The position numbers and the translations under genes are program-made. The notes beneath the pieces are model-generated. The model was not told the DNA's origin, made no database searches, and saw only the letters and a program-made list of their open reading frames with translations. 64,000 nucleotides of DNA from Haloarcula nitratireducens (GTDB taxonomy: Archaea; Halobacteriota; Halobacteria; Halobacteriales; Haloarculaceae): assembly GCF_019599505.1 (NCBI RefSeq), contig NZ_RKLT01000014.1, forward strand, positions 16,064 to 80,063. Direction: 5' to 3'. Below are positions 52,226 to 60,429 of the stretch, one piece after another (positions within the stretch are counted from its first letter, which is position 1; each line of letters begins with the position of its first letter).

Positions 52226-54511
52226 TCAGTCGTCGCCGAGCACCCCTTCCGCCACGGCCATATCGTCGACTGCTGGGTCGTCTTCGGACTTGCGGAGCAC
52301 GAATCGCTTACGTATGAGGTCAGCAGCGTAGATGACCGTCCCGAGGATTATGAGCGTATCACCCGGGAGTCGGGCCCAGAAGAGCGTTTGGATGATCGGT
52401 TGGTTGTAGAAGGCGAGGCTTCTCCCGGCAGCGTAGCTGCCAGTGAATATCGCTTCTAACTGAAGGAACCCGACTGGAAGCACGGAGACGAACACCATCA
52501 GCGCGAGTCCGACGTTCCAACACCAGAAGGCTGTACGGAGCCACGACCCATCCCAGCGGTCCGGTTCGATGGAGAGCTGCAACATGTAGGTGACCATCCC
52601 CAGTGCGAGGAAGCCAAACGCACCGAACATGGCCGCGTGGGCGTGGCCGACTGTGAGGTAGGTGCCGTGCTCGTAGTAGTTGATGAGCGGGAGGTTGATG
52701 AAGAAGCCGAGCACGCCGGCCCCGACGAAGTTCCAGACACCGCTGGCGATGATGAACATGAACGGTAGCCGGTAGGGGAATCCACCGCTTTCGTTCATCG
52801 CCTGGTACTGGCCCAGTGCCTCGTAGAGGATGAACACCAGCGGGATGAGCTCAAGCGTCGAGAAGACACTCCCGATAGGGACCCACATGTCCGGCATCCC
52901 GACCCACCAGTAGTGGTGTGAGACCCCGATGACGCCGGTGCTCATCACCAGCAGCGCCTGTAACATCACCGCCTTCTCGGCACTCCGACGGCTCAGCAGG
53001 TTCATCGACACGAGCGTCAGCCCGACAATGGCGACGATGAAGAACTCGAAGGCCCCTTCGACCCACATGTGGACGACCCACCACCGCCAGAACTCTGTCA
53101 CCGCGATGTTGGTCGTCGGTGTGAAGAAGAATCCGGCGGTAAACAGCAGCGCAATGGACCCGCCCGCGTACAGGATCATGTGCGCGAGTCCGTAGGGCGG
53201 TTCCCGATCCAAGAGGGGCTTGAGCCCCCGAATAGAGAGCACTGCCCAGAGGCCAAAGCCGGCCAGCAGGCCGGCCTGCCAGACTTTGCCGACTTCGAGA
53301 TACTCCAGTCCCTCGTTACCCAGTAGCCACCATAGGTTCCCATCCAAGTAGCCGTTCGACCCGAGCCAGATACCGCCCAGCCCGCCGACGGTAACCACGA
53401 CGATAGCACCGAGCAGTCCGTTGACGAGTTTGGACTGATGTTCCGGTTCGTGGCCCGTCAACAGCGGCGGCAGAAATAGTCCTGCGCCGAGCCACGTTGC
53501 GGCTATCCAGAGGATTCCGAGGTCGATATGCCACGTCTTGGCCATCGCGAAGGGGAGTATCTGGAGGAGATGGACACCGAAGATCTCCTCGATGCCGAAA
53601 AAGCCGGCCCGTTCGATGTAGAAGTGAGCGAGCAACCCGCCCAACAACACCTGTGCTAAGAACAGCCCGGCCGCAACCGGAACGAACCGCAACGCAGACC
53701 GTTGACTCGGGAAGACACTCACGTCGCCCGGCTTGGGGACTGAGAGCCCCTCTATCGACGGCTCGGGGAGTTGAACCGAATTGTATAGCCAGATACCGAA
53801 TCCGGCACCCGCCACAAGTAGTATCATTGCGATAACGCTCCACGTCATCGCTGCACCGGTGGCGTCGTTGCCGGCGTCGGGCGCGTACGGCCACTCATTC
53901 GTGTAGGAGTGATCGCTGTTCGGGCGGTCGGTATGAGAGAACCACGCTGTCCACATGGCGAAGTCTGCGAACTGTCGTGCTTCCGCTTCGCTTTCGATCA
54001 TGCCCTCCGGGACACCGCGTTCGTGACTTCCCTCGTGATACCGCTCGACGTACTCCTCACGGACCTGCGTGTGGGCGTACAGTTCCGCTTGAGAGTACTC
54101 AATGTTCCCACCGTCGTAGCCACCGTCCAGATCGGTCCGTACGATGTCGTCGATAGCTGCTTGCTCCTCGGACGGGAGCGAGTCGTACGTGTCTCCGTAT
54201 CGCTCTTCAGCGTAGTACTTCCGCATGAACTGCGTCTTCAGTTCGAGTGCGTCAGCGGTGTAATCCTCGCCGTAGTACGCACCATTCCCGAGAATAGACC
54301 CGTGGTTCATCAGCCCATTTCGCTGGAAGGTTCGTTTCCCATCCCTGATGTCCTCGTCCGTAACTAGGGTCTGTCCGTCCGGACCTGTAATCTGGTCCGG
54401 AATCGGCGGGGCTTCTTGGTAGGCAAACCACGCGCCTGCGCCCATCACCACGAGGTTGAAAATGAAGGCCGCCGCGATGACCTTCGCGATCGTCTTGCGC
54501 TGGAGCTCCAT
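52226..54511 (-). CDS. norB: Quinol-dependent nitric oxide reductase (qNOR/NorZ)
   Basis: 761 residues with about 14 membrane helices. It reduces 2 NO to N2O using quinol at the membrane. The long exterior N-terminal domain (about 30-215, PDQITGPDGQTLVTDEDIRDGKRTFQRNGLMNHGSILGNGAYYGED) is the cytochrome-c-like fold of qNORs without heme ligands. The catalytic heme-copper core follows with FGVHLLQILPFAMAKTWHIDL, FWRWWVVHMWVEGAFEFF, VSHHYWWVGMPD and LTVGHAHAAMFGAFGFL, which hold the His ligands and the Glu residues. Last gene before the IS insertion. Confidence 0.93.
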   Translation of the reverse strand: MELQRKTIAKVIAAAFIFNLVVMGAGAWFAYQEAPPIPDQITGPDGQTLVTDEDIRDGKRTFQRNGLMNHGSILGNGAYYGEDYTADALELKTQFMRKYYAEERYGDTYDSLPSEEQAAIDDIVRTDLDGGYDGGNIEYSQAELYAHTQVREEYVERYHEGSHERGVPEGMIESEAEARQFADFAMWTAWFSHTDRPNSDHSYTNEWPYAPDAGNDATGAAMTWSVIAMILLVAGAGFGIWLYNSVQLPEPSIEGLSVPKPGDVSVFPSQRSALRFVPVAAGLFLAQVLLGGLLAHFYIERAGFFGIEEIFGVHLLQILPFAMAKTWHIDLGILWIAATWLGAGLFLPPLLTGHEPEHQSKLVNGLLGAIVVVTVGGLGGIWLGSNGYLDGNLWWLLGNEGLEYLEVGKVWQAGLLAGFGLWAVLSIRGLKPLLDREPPYGLAHMILYAGGSIALLFTAGFFFTPTTNIAVTEFWRWWVVHMWVEGAFEFFIVAIVGLTLVSMNLLSRRSAEKAVMLQALLVMSTGVIGVSHHYWWVGMPDMWVPIGSVFSTLELIPLVFILYEALGQYQAMNESGGFPYRLPFMFIIASGVWNFVGAGVLGFFINLPLINYYEHGTYLTVGHAHAAMFGAFGFLALGMVTYMLQLSIEPDRWDGSWLRTAFWCWNVGLALMVFVSVLPVGFLQLEAIFTGSYAAGRSLAFYNQPIIQTLFWARLPGDTLIILGTVIYAADLIRKRFVLRKSEDDPAVDDMAVAEGVLGDD

Positions 54512-54785
54512 ATCGGAACATGGCCACTGGAATTGCTAAATCAGCTTCCCGAACATATTACCCAAAGTCCCCATGACCTCCTCTGCCACATGAATGCGGA
54601 GCAAGAGGCCACTGTCTTCGAGATTGTCGGTCTTCACTTGGCCTCGGACTTCCAGATTATTACTAGTCATAAAAGACGACCGGTAAACGATGCAACTCTG
54701 TTTGGCGATGGCCTCGAATCAGCCATCCAGAAGCCAAATTCGACCACAAGAAAGACGGTCTAAACAATCGACGAACGAGGACGAA

Positions 54786-55544
54786 TCAGAGGACCGCATC
54801 AATCGCGAGTTGGCCGGCCATGAGAAGGAGGAGGCCCTGAACGAGACGCTCAAACCGGTCATTCGGAATATGTGGGCGGAGACGGGCCCCGAGGATGAGG
54901 CCGACGAGGACGATAAGCGCTGCAAGACCTCCAAGGATGAATTTCTGGAACCCGAAGCGACCGGCGACGACAAGAGTTGGTAATCGCACGAGCTGTGGGA
55001 CGACTAATGCAGCGGCCATCCCGCCAATGAAGACTGCCCGTGGCGAGTCTCGGGTCTGCAGATAGAGGTATGGTACGGCGGGTGGGCCCGCTGCACCGAC
55101 CCCACCACCAAGGACACCGGTCACCACTCCAGAGATTAGGCCAAATTCCCGGCGTTCTGCCACCTGAGAGGTGTGTGATTCGTACTGCTGTGACAGGAGG
55201 AAGACGAGAATATAGCCGCTCAGAGCGAGATAAAGGATGGGAACGGGGACGACCAGCAGTCCGAACGTGCCAATAATCGCACCGGGAACGAGACAGAGGA
55301 AAAAGAGCCAGTGGTCATGCATCAACTGCCAAGGTATCCCAGTGGTCACTAACAGCCCGATTTCGGAAACAGCGATCGGGAACATGAGCACCATGAGCGT
55401 AGACTTTGGTGGGAACAATTGCAGGAGCAACGTCGCCGAGACGAGGCCAACACCGAACCCAAGGGTACCTTTGACGATCCCTGCCACGAGAAGACTCCCT
55501 ACTGCAAGGAGTAGGACAAGGGGGCGAAGCTCGGGGAACAGCAT
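54786..55544 (-). CDS. TauE/SafE family sulfite/sulfoacetate exporter-like permease
   Basis: 252 residues from ATG 55544 (MLFPELRPLVLLLAVGSLLV); a longer frame to 55760 runs through the hairpin and palindrome and is unlikely. Seven or eight membrane segments with two family repeats: GIVKGTLGFGVGLVSATLLLQLFPPKSTLMVLMFP and VVTGVLGGGVGAAGPPAVPYLYLQ. Family members export sulfite or organosulfur anions or take up sulfur compounds. No direct partner is seen. Confidence 0.82.
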   Translation of the reverse strand: MLFPELRPLVLLLAVGSLLVAGIVKGTLGFGVGLVSATLLLQLFPPKSTLMVLMFPIAVSEIGLLVTTGIPWQLMHDHWLFFLCLVPGAIIGTFGLLVVPVPILYLALSGYILVFLLSQQYESHTSQVAERREFGLISGVVTGVLGGGVGAAGPPAVPYLYLQTRDSPRAVFIGGMAAALVVPQLVRLPTLVVAGRFGFQKFILGGLAALIVLVGLILGARLRPHIPNDRFERLVQGLLLLMAGQLAIDAVL

Positions 55545-55664
55545 CGTCGTGATAGCAGCTTCTGTGGTCGCCCTGTTGAAGCTGCCGGCGTCCTCTCTTG
55601 CAGACACTTCGTCAGTCAAGCACTCTATCGAGCGGTGGATTGTCTCGAGTAGTGTCAGAGTCAT

Positions 55665-55684
55665 CCTGCGGCTAAAGCCGCAGG
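55665..55684 (+). repeat. Solo IS200/IS605-type hairpin (CCTGCGGC-TAAA-GCCGCAGG)
   Basis: Perfect 8-bp stem with TAAA loop, followed by TATGC. Flanking bases match the left-end hairpin of the element at 52186-52207 (CTAAAG...GGTATGC). No transposase is next to it, so it is a lone end or a MITE-like relic lying in the leader of the TauE-like gene. Confidence 0.6.
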
Positions 55685-55737
55685 TATGCTCTTTGATTCT
55701 GTATAATCGTCGGCATTGCTGGTGGGGGAGACAATGT

Positions 55738-55763
55738 TTTGTGTTTGTGTACACAAACACAAA
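55738..55763. promoter_or_regulatory. 26-bp perfect palindrome, probable vapBC operator
   Basis: A perfect inverted repeat centred between 55750 and 55751. Half-site TTTGTGTTTGTGT (55738-55750) is mirrored by ACACAAACACAAA (55751-55763). It ends two bases before the antitoxin ATG at 55766. TA operons are commonly repressed by antitoxin dimers bound to such palindromes. Confidence 0.8.
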
Positions 55764-55765
55764 CT

Positions 55766-56065
55766 ATGGGGACGAAAACCATCGGTGTTCGAGATGACGT
55801 TTATGAACGCCTGAAAGCCAGAAAGCGCAAGGATGAGAGTTTCACGGAATTGATGGATCGACTGTTAGACGAATCGCCAGGCGACTGGCGCGACGGGTTT
55901 GGGGGACTCGAATCGGAAGCGGCGGCGGATCTTGAACGCATTGCCGCCGAGTCTCGCACTAACATGAGCAGCGGCCTCGCGACACGCCAGCAAGAAGTGC
56001 TCGAAGAACTCGCCGATGCGATGGAGACGGAGTCAGAGTCTGTATGTAGAGAAGGGGACGAATGA
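55766..56065 (+). CDS. vapB: VapB-type antitoxin
   Basis: 99 residues from ATG 55766 (MGTKTIGVRDDVYERLKARK). The N-terminus is a ribbon-helix-helix/AbrB-like DNA-binding segment (TKTIGVRDDVYERLKARKRKDESFTELMDRLLDE) and the C-terminal helices (ADLERIAAESRTNMSSGLATRQQEVLEELADAME) bind the toxin. It overlaps vapC by four bases (ATGA). The 26-bp palindrome before it would be bound by this protein. Confidence 0.85.
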   Translation: MGTKTIGVRDDVYERLKARKRKDESFTELMDRLLDESPGDWRDGFGGLESEAAADLERIAAESRTNMSSGLATRQQEVLEELADAMETESESVCREGDE

Positions 56066-56463
56066 AACTCCTCGATACGACGTTTCTCATCCATTATTGG
56101 GCTGGCCGAGAGTCGGTCGCGGACTACCTGACGGCCCACGACGACCAGGAGTTCGTGACGACGACGCTGAATATGAAGGAACTCGCGGTTGGGCGGGCGA
56201 TACAGGGGCAACTCAGCCCTGCTGAACTGCGTGCGAAGTTCGAATGGACGACTATCATCCCCTTCGACTTCGACCACGCCGTCGTCGCTGGGGAGCTAGA
56301 AGCGAACTTGCGCCAAGATGACGAACTGAATCAGGACAAGATCAATGCCCTCACTGGTGATCTCCTGATCGCAGCCGTCGCGAAAGACCTCGGGGCGACT
56401 ATCGTGACGCAAAATACGGTTGGCTTCGAGATGCTTGACAGCGTGCGTGTCGAATCGTATTGA
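56062..56463 (+). CDS. vapC: VapC PIN-domain toxin
   Basis: 133 residues. PIN nuclease: D5 in LLDTTFLIHYW, E40 in LNMKELAVG, D100 in LTGDLLIAAVAKDLGATIVTQN. The fourth acidic site, usually xxNxxDF, reads QNTVGF, so that Asp is replaced by Gly, which often remains tolerated. VapC toxins cut tRNA or rRNA and are held inactive by VapB. Translation is coupled to vapB. Unlike the copy at 6587-7020, this toxin is intact. Confidence 0.88.
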   Translation: MKLLDTTFLIHYWAGRESVADYLTAHDDQEFVTTTLNMKELAVGRAIQGQLSPAELRAKFEWTTIIPFDFDHAVVAGELEANLRQDDELNQDKINALTGDLLIAAVAKDLGATIVTQNTVGFEMLDSVRVESY

Positions 56464-56473
56464 AATCCCTCTA

Positions 56474-57226
56474 TTACCGTGCAAGGGTGAGCGCTGTGTC
56501 GATATTCCCAGACCAAGGGTTTCCGTGTCCAGGCAAGAGTGTTACCGGTCCTAGACTTTCGAGACGAGCGAGCGACGCCTTGGCCTTTTCGTGGTTGTCG
56601 TCGGCGGACTCGAGGAGTTGTGGATCACCCTCTTGTTGGGTGAAGATATTCCGTGTAGCGAGGACGTCACCACAGAAGAGGACATTACGGTCTTCGACGA
56701 ACAACGCACATGACCCGGCGGTGTGGCCAGGCGCGAAGATCACACGTGGCTCGCCTGGCACCGGGAGGACATCCCCGTCGGTGAGCGGTTCAACATCGGC
56801 AAGCGACTCGACGGACCTGACACCGTCGCGGAGCATTTCAAGGGCGTAGGCGAAAAACCGCGGCCGCCAGAGGTTTCGCAGATACCAGCCGGGAGGATTC
56901 TGGGGGTGGCTGCGGAGGCGAGGCACGTCGTCGGGATGACAGTAGACAGGAACGCCCCGGTCGGCTAGGGTCTTGGCGAAGCCGACATGGTCTACATCTG
57001 CATGTGTCAGCACGAGCGCGGCGACATCGTCGAGTTCGTAGCCGTTGTCGTCGAGCCACTGGTCGAGCTGAGACCAGTGGGCGGGGAGGCCTGCGTCGAT
57101 AATCGTTAGTTTTGCATCCGCTTCGAGGACGTACCAGTTGATCCGATGGGTGCCGAATCGGTAGACGCCTTCAGCCACTTTGCGATTCGTGGCTCCAGTT
57201 TTGTCGCCCGTCTGAGAGCGGCTCAT
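56474..57226 (-). CDS. MBL-fold metallo-hydrolase (glyoxalase II-like)
   Basis: 250 residues. Metal site THADVDHVGFAKTLADRGV (HxDxDH), further His in FAPGHTAGSCALFVEDR and the final Gly-His in LLPGHGNPW. The N-terminus (GVYRFGTHRINWYVLEADAKLTIIDAGLPAHWSQL) starts the MBL fold; mid-part YLRNLWRPRFFAYALEML is a lid. Such proteins hydrolyse thioesters, lactones or similar substrates. Substrate unknown. Convergent with vapC, ten bases apart. Confidence 0.88.
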   Translation of the reverse strand: MSRSQTGDKTGATNRKVAEGVYRFGTHRINWYVLEADAKLTIIDAGLPAHWSQLDQWLDDNGYELDDVAALVLTHADVDHVGFAKTLADRGVPVYCHPDDVPRLRSHPQNPPGWYLRNLWRPRFFAYALEMLRDGVRSVESLADVEPLTDGDVLPVPGEPRVIFAPGHTAGSCALFVEDRNVLFCGDVLATRNIFTQQEGDPQLLESADDNHEKAKASLARLESLGPVTLLPGHGNPWSGNIDTALTLAR

Positions 57227-58253
57227 AGTCTCTCTTCGACGGCGTCATAAATAGCAATGCACTCGGACTCTCGCGGGGTTGATAGTAGGTGCAATCATGC
57301 AGCACCACTCAGTCGAGAACGGTGGGTCCCCTACTGAGGAAGGCGGTCACCTGCTATGACATGCCAGCGACGTGGTTCTCGTAGACTCCTGCCAGCGGCA
57401 GGGACTGAACACACATCATATGGGAATCAGTCTATAGCTGTGTGAATCGCTGACAGTATCTTTTTCACAGTCGATGACACTAGAGTGATTGGACCCTGGC
57501 ACCCCCCAAGTGACGAACTTGCCTGCAGGGTCTCCTCCCTGGACCGCCGGGTGTGTCGCCTGGCGGTTCGGACGATCAGAATCAATCTACTGTCTGTGGT
57601 GTCCTGGTCCAGACCGCTTGTAGCGGTATCGCTGCGCCCCTCAGTCGGACGTACTGAAAGCGTGCTCGGCGTCCCATTTCGGGGCCGTCGTGTTCGTGGT
57701 CGTCCCTCCCATGACACGGCTGGACCTGTACGCTTCACATGGACTCTGGGATTGACAACCGTTGACGCATGATCCGTAGATGGACGCTGAGCGGTACCCA
57801 CCGTCTGAAATGGCTCACGACGCCATCACCCTCTTAGCGTCCGTAGGTGTATCTGCGAGGCCGTCGTCAGGTCGGCCTCGCTTTTGCGAGACTGTTTGGA
57901 AAGACCAGTGGGAGTGACGAGGTGCAGGTGGGCATGGTTAGCTGGGGAATCTGGTTGCGGTGGGGCTAGCCGGCGTCGGGCAGCGGCGCGGTGGGACGCT
58001 CGTTGGTTTGGGATCTCGGTGCCCAGGAGCTGCTTGATGCGTATTGTGGGAGGCTGGAAGCGGCGACTGGAGGGAAAGCCACGCTAGTCACTTGGCTCGG
58101 CGCAGAGTCATCAAGCCAATCGAGACAGGTCCCAGCTGTGGATCGAGATGTGGAGAGCCTGCTGAGCAATTCAGCCTTGTTGAAATCCACAGCAGGTAAG
58201 ATATTCTGACTCGATGGAGTCAGTACAGATTGGACAGAGACCAAGGGACTTGG
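57227..58253. other. One-kilobase gene-free stretch with a conserved hairpin
   Basis: No supported gene: the frames that are open are Arg/Ser-rich shadows. The hairpin at 57855-57881 is the only structured element. The last part (58133-58209) encodes VDRDVESLLSNSALLKSTAG in + frame, which could be the start of a lost transposase or other gene. Confidence 0.45.
57855..57881 (+). terminator. GC-rich hairpin plus T-run (GCGAGGCCG / CGGCCTCGC)
   Basis: Nine-base perfect arms at 57855-57863 and 57873-57881, loop TCGTCAGGT, then TTTTGCG. Compared with the copy at 35208-35231, one pair changes from T-A to C-G while the arm still pairs, so the structure is conserved rather than only the sequence. 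Confidence 0.55.
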
Positions 58254-58859
58254 TCAACTTTCGGGCGTTCCACATAACATCCCTTCGCTGACAACCCTAT
58301 TGTCTACCTCACTGGATTGATTTACCCAGAGTACGTGCGCTTTGCTGTTACAGTCAGATGGCTCTACGGGAACGGTATATTGCCCAGATACGTTCGCAGT
58401 ATCAATCGCGAATACGTACTGTCCTGATTGACCCATCCTGAAACCGAGTGTTTCATTGGATTCGAGCCGGACTGACTCTTGATATATTGTCTCGTTACGT
58501 CCGTATAACACCGAGACGTTGAATGTTCGGCTTGCCGTTCCCCTATTCCAAACGTACACACCGACGGTCCCGTCGAATTGTGCCGTTGAAGGGGTGCCGA
58601 TGACGTAACCGTGATTGGTGTCTGGCCACCCCTCGTGTTCAGGAAACGGCCACGGGATGCTCGGATTGGTAATCCCGTGGTCTTGGGCTGATACCGAAGG
58701 AGGAGACTGCAATGGAGTATTCGTTGACTGTGGTTCTACTGGCGTACTCGGCACCTGTGATTGTGTTGGAGCATTCGCTGTTGGTGTAGACTCCGCTGTT
58801 AACCCAGAACACCCACTCAGCACTAACAGACAAGCAACGAAAAGAGCAAAACGGCACAT
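58254..58859 (-). CDS. Lipoprotein, function unknown
   Basis: 201 residues from ATG 58859 (MCRFALFVACLLVLSGCSGL); the LSGC lipobox marks lipid attachment on the outer membrane face. A Thr/Pro/Ser-rich linker follows, then an Ig-like beta domain: GTVGVYVWNRGTASRTFNVSVLYGRNETIYQESVRLESNETLGFRMGQSGQYVFAIDTANVSGQYTVPVEPSDC. Haloarchaea have many such surface lipoproteins of unknown role. Confidence 0.75.
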   Translation of the reverse strand: MCRFALFVACLLVLSGCSGLTAESTPTANAPTQSQVPSTPVEPQSTNTPLQSPPSVSAQDHGITNPSIPWPFPEHEGWPDTNHGYVIGTPSTAQFDGTVGVYVWNRGTASRTFNVSVLYGRNETIYQESVRLESNETLGFRMGQSGQYVFAIDTANVSGQYTVPVEPSDCNSKAHVLWVNQSSEVDNRVVSEGMLCGTPES

Positions 58860-59022
58860 ATCGGATATTGCCTCGATTATGTAAAGTGTTTTGTGGATGA
58901 CTATTAAACAATCGGTCAATACGCAGGCTCATCCTCACAGCGTATTCAGTCCCGCTCCGCTGCAATCAGTACACCCAGATCGGTCAGTGTAGAGTACCTA
59001 TCTATCAGGGTAGGAACTGAAA

Positions 59023-59538
59023 TTATGATGGAGAGGCGACGATTGTTCCATTTGTTTGTGGAGCAGGAGCGGGTCCTGGTCCATCTATTGTTGAGCGCAA
59101 GACCGTCGTCTCATTCACAGAGTAGGCGCCGGAGACACGTTGGTCGCCTGCTTCAGCAGGTTGTCCTGACTGGCTGACCGTCGTCCCGAGTGTATACTCC
59201 ATCCGAACGAGATAGGTGTCCGTTTCGGGGGACTCGACAGACGCCGAAATGAAGCTCACTTGCACTGTAGTGAGGGTTCCAGAGGAGTTGTTGGCCTGCG
59301 CGATCATCCGCCGGTAGACAACTGCTCTTTCGAATTGCTTCGTATAATTCAGAACAGTTTGATTCGTCAACGACGAAGGCAAGTCTGGATAGGCAGGAGC
59401 AGTAACGGTTGCGTCTGTGCCGTTCGGCGAGGCAGTTGAAGTCGTGTTATCTCCGGCATTTACTGGCCCTCCTAAACAGCCCGCATTAGCAATTACAACG
59501 GCGAAGAGGGCAACAGCCCATAGCTTCCGAATGTCCAT
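59023..59538 (-). CDS. Lipoprotein, function unknown
   Basis: 171 residues. Signal MDIRKLWAVALFAVVIANAG with lipobox NAGC; a Thr/Asn/Ser-rich linker; then a domain with the helix SLTNQTVLNYTKQFERAVVYRRMIAQANNSSG and a beta-rich part that ends before the Pro-rich tail. The pattern of LTNQTVLNYTKQFERAVVYRRM recalls haloarchaeal Tat-independent lipoproteins found in tandem. It follows its neighbour on the same strand 160 bases away. Confidence 0.75.
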   Translation of the reverse strand: MDIRKLWAVALFAVVIANAGCLGGPVNAGDNTTSTASPNGTDATVTAPAYPDLPSSLTNQTVLNYTKQFERAVVYRRMIAQANNSSGTLTTVQVSFISASVESPETDTYLVRMEYTLGTTVSQSGQPAEAGDQRVSGAYSVNETTVLRSTIDGPGPAPAPQTNGTIVASPS

Positions 59539-59638
59539 ACAGTAACAATTCTGCTCATCATCGGGTAACCCCTCGGAAGGGTCAAATAGTAACTGAGCAG
59601 GTGACTAATTCGAAGGCTTACTCACCCGGTTCATCCGA

Positions 59639-59884
59639 TTAATCCCTGTTGCAGTCATTGCACGCAGACCGGTCACTTCCCTCGGGTTCAACCTGCACGA
59701 CGTGACAGCCGTACAGGTCGGCCTTGTATTCGAGGAGCGTGATGAACTGTCGCCACGCCGCGTCCTGCTTGCTCCGAGCGTTGTGCGACTGCTCCAGCAT
59801 TCCCTTCACATCAAGGTCTTCCACGAATACGGCGTCGTACTCGCGGACGAGCCACGTCGTAATCTTATGCTGGTACACGGGCAA
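59639..59884 (-). pseudogene. TnpB internal fragment
   Basis: A piece of an IS1341-type TnpB, reading HKITTWLVREYDAVFVEDLD with the RuvC-II Glu, then GMLEQSHNARSKQDAAWRQF and LEYKADLYGCHVVQVEPEGS followed by the start of the zinc ribbon CNDCNRD and a stop. Both the N-terminal half and the C-terminal RuvC-III part are missing. It is a transposon relic. Confidence 0.75.
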
Positions 59885-59895
59885 TTCGTGAGTCG

Positions 59896-60084
59896 GTGCC
59901 GACTATCGCTGTTGACGTCGTCGCGCCGAACGGAAGTCGCCACGACGCGTGGACACTCGACGCTGTGTTACGTGATCGGGAAAGCGTGCCGCCCGAAGTG
60001 CTTCGTGAATTAGCGTTGGCCGGGCCAACGTTGCAGCCGGTGCCATCCCAAGCCGGGTATCAGCATGTCGTGGCGACGATATAG
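59896..60084 (+). CDS. Possible 62-residue ORF or gene remnant
   Basis: GTG 59896 opens PTIAVDVVAPNGSRHDAWTL and reads DAVLRDRESVPPEVLRELALAGPTLQPVPSQAGYQHVVATI. Codon use looks haloarchaeal. No family is recognised. It lies beside the TnpB fragment and may be the end of an interrupted gene. From 60085 to 60429 I see no supported gene. Confidence 0.35.
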   Translation: MPTIAVDVVAPNGSRHDAWTLDAVLRDRESVPPEVLRELALAGPTLQPVPSQAGYQHVVATI

Positions 60085-60429
60085 GTCGACAGAACGCTAG
60101 TTATTCTCTTGGTTCACTTACCGCCCATCAATGTGTTTTCGATCTCGCAATGTTGCCCCTCCCTTGTAGCTGCCACCGATAGGCGGATAGCTTGAGCCCA
60201 CTGTGGAGTTATTGGCCTGATTCTGTCGACCCCCACGGAGTTGAAGCAAGACATAGATCGTTTCGCCGCTCTGGCGAATCGTGTTTCAGATGGACCCTCG
60301 TGAGGTTGAAGTAGCCGAAACCCGCCGACAGCGACACAAACTGTCGGTACTAAGAACAGTTCAATAATATCATACTCCATCGGTGTCACCAAGCTCCCAT
60401 CTTACTCGTGCAAGAAATAGAGGGTGCAA

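Noticed and set aside
55544..55760. Longer start for the TauE/SafE-like protein (first 72 residues)
   Set aside because: The extension runs through the lone IS-type hairpin and the vapBC palindrome and lacks the hydrophobic pattern of the family.
60114..60392. 92-residue minus-strand frame between a remnant and the MFS gene
   Set aside because: Mixed residues with no recognisable domain and no promoter-like sequence.
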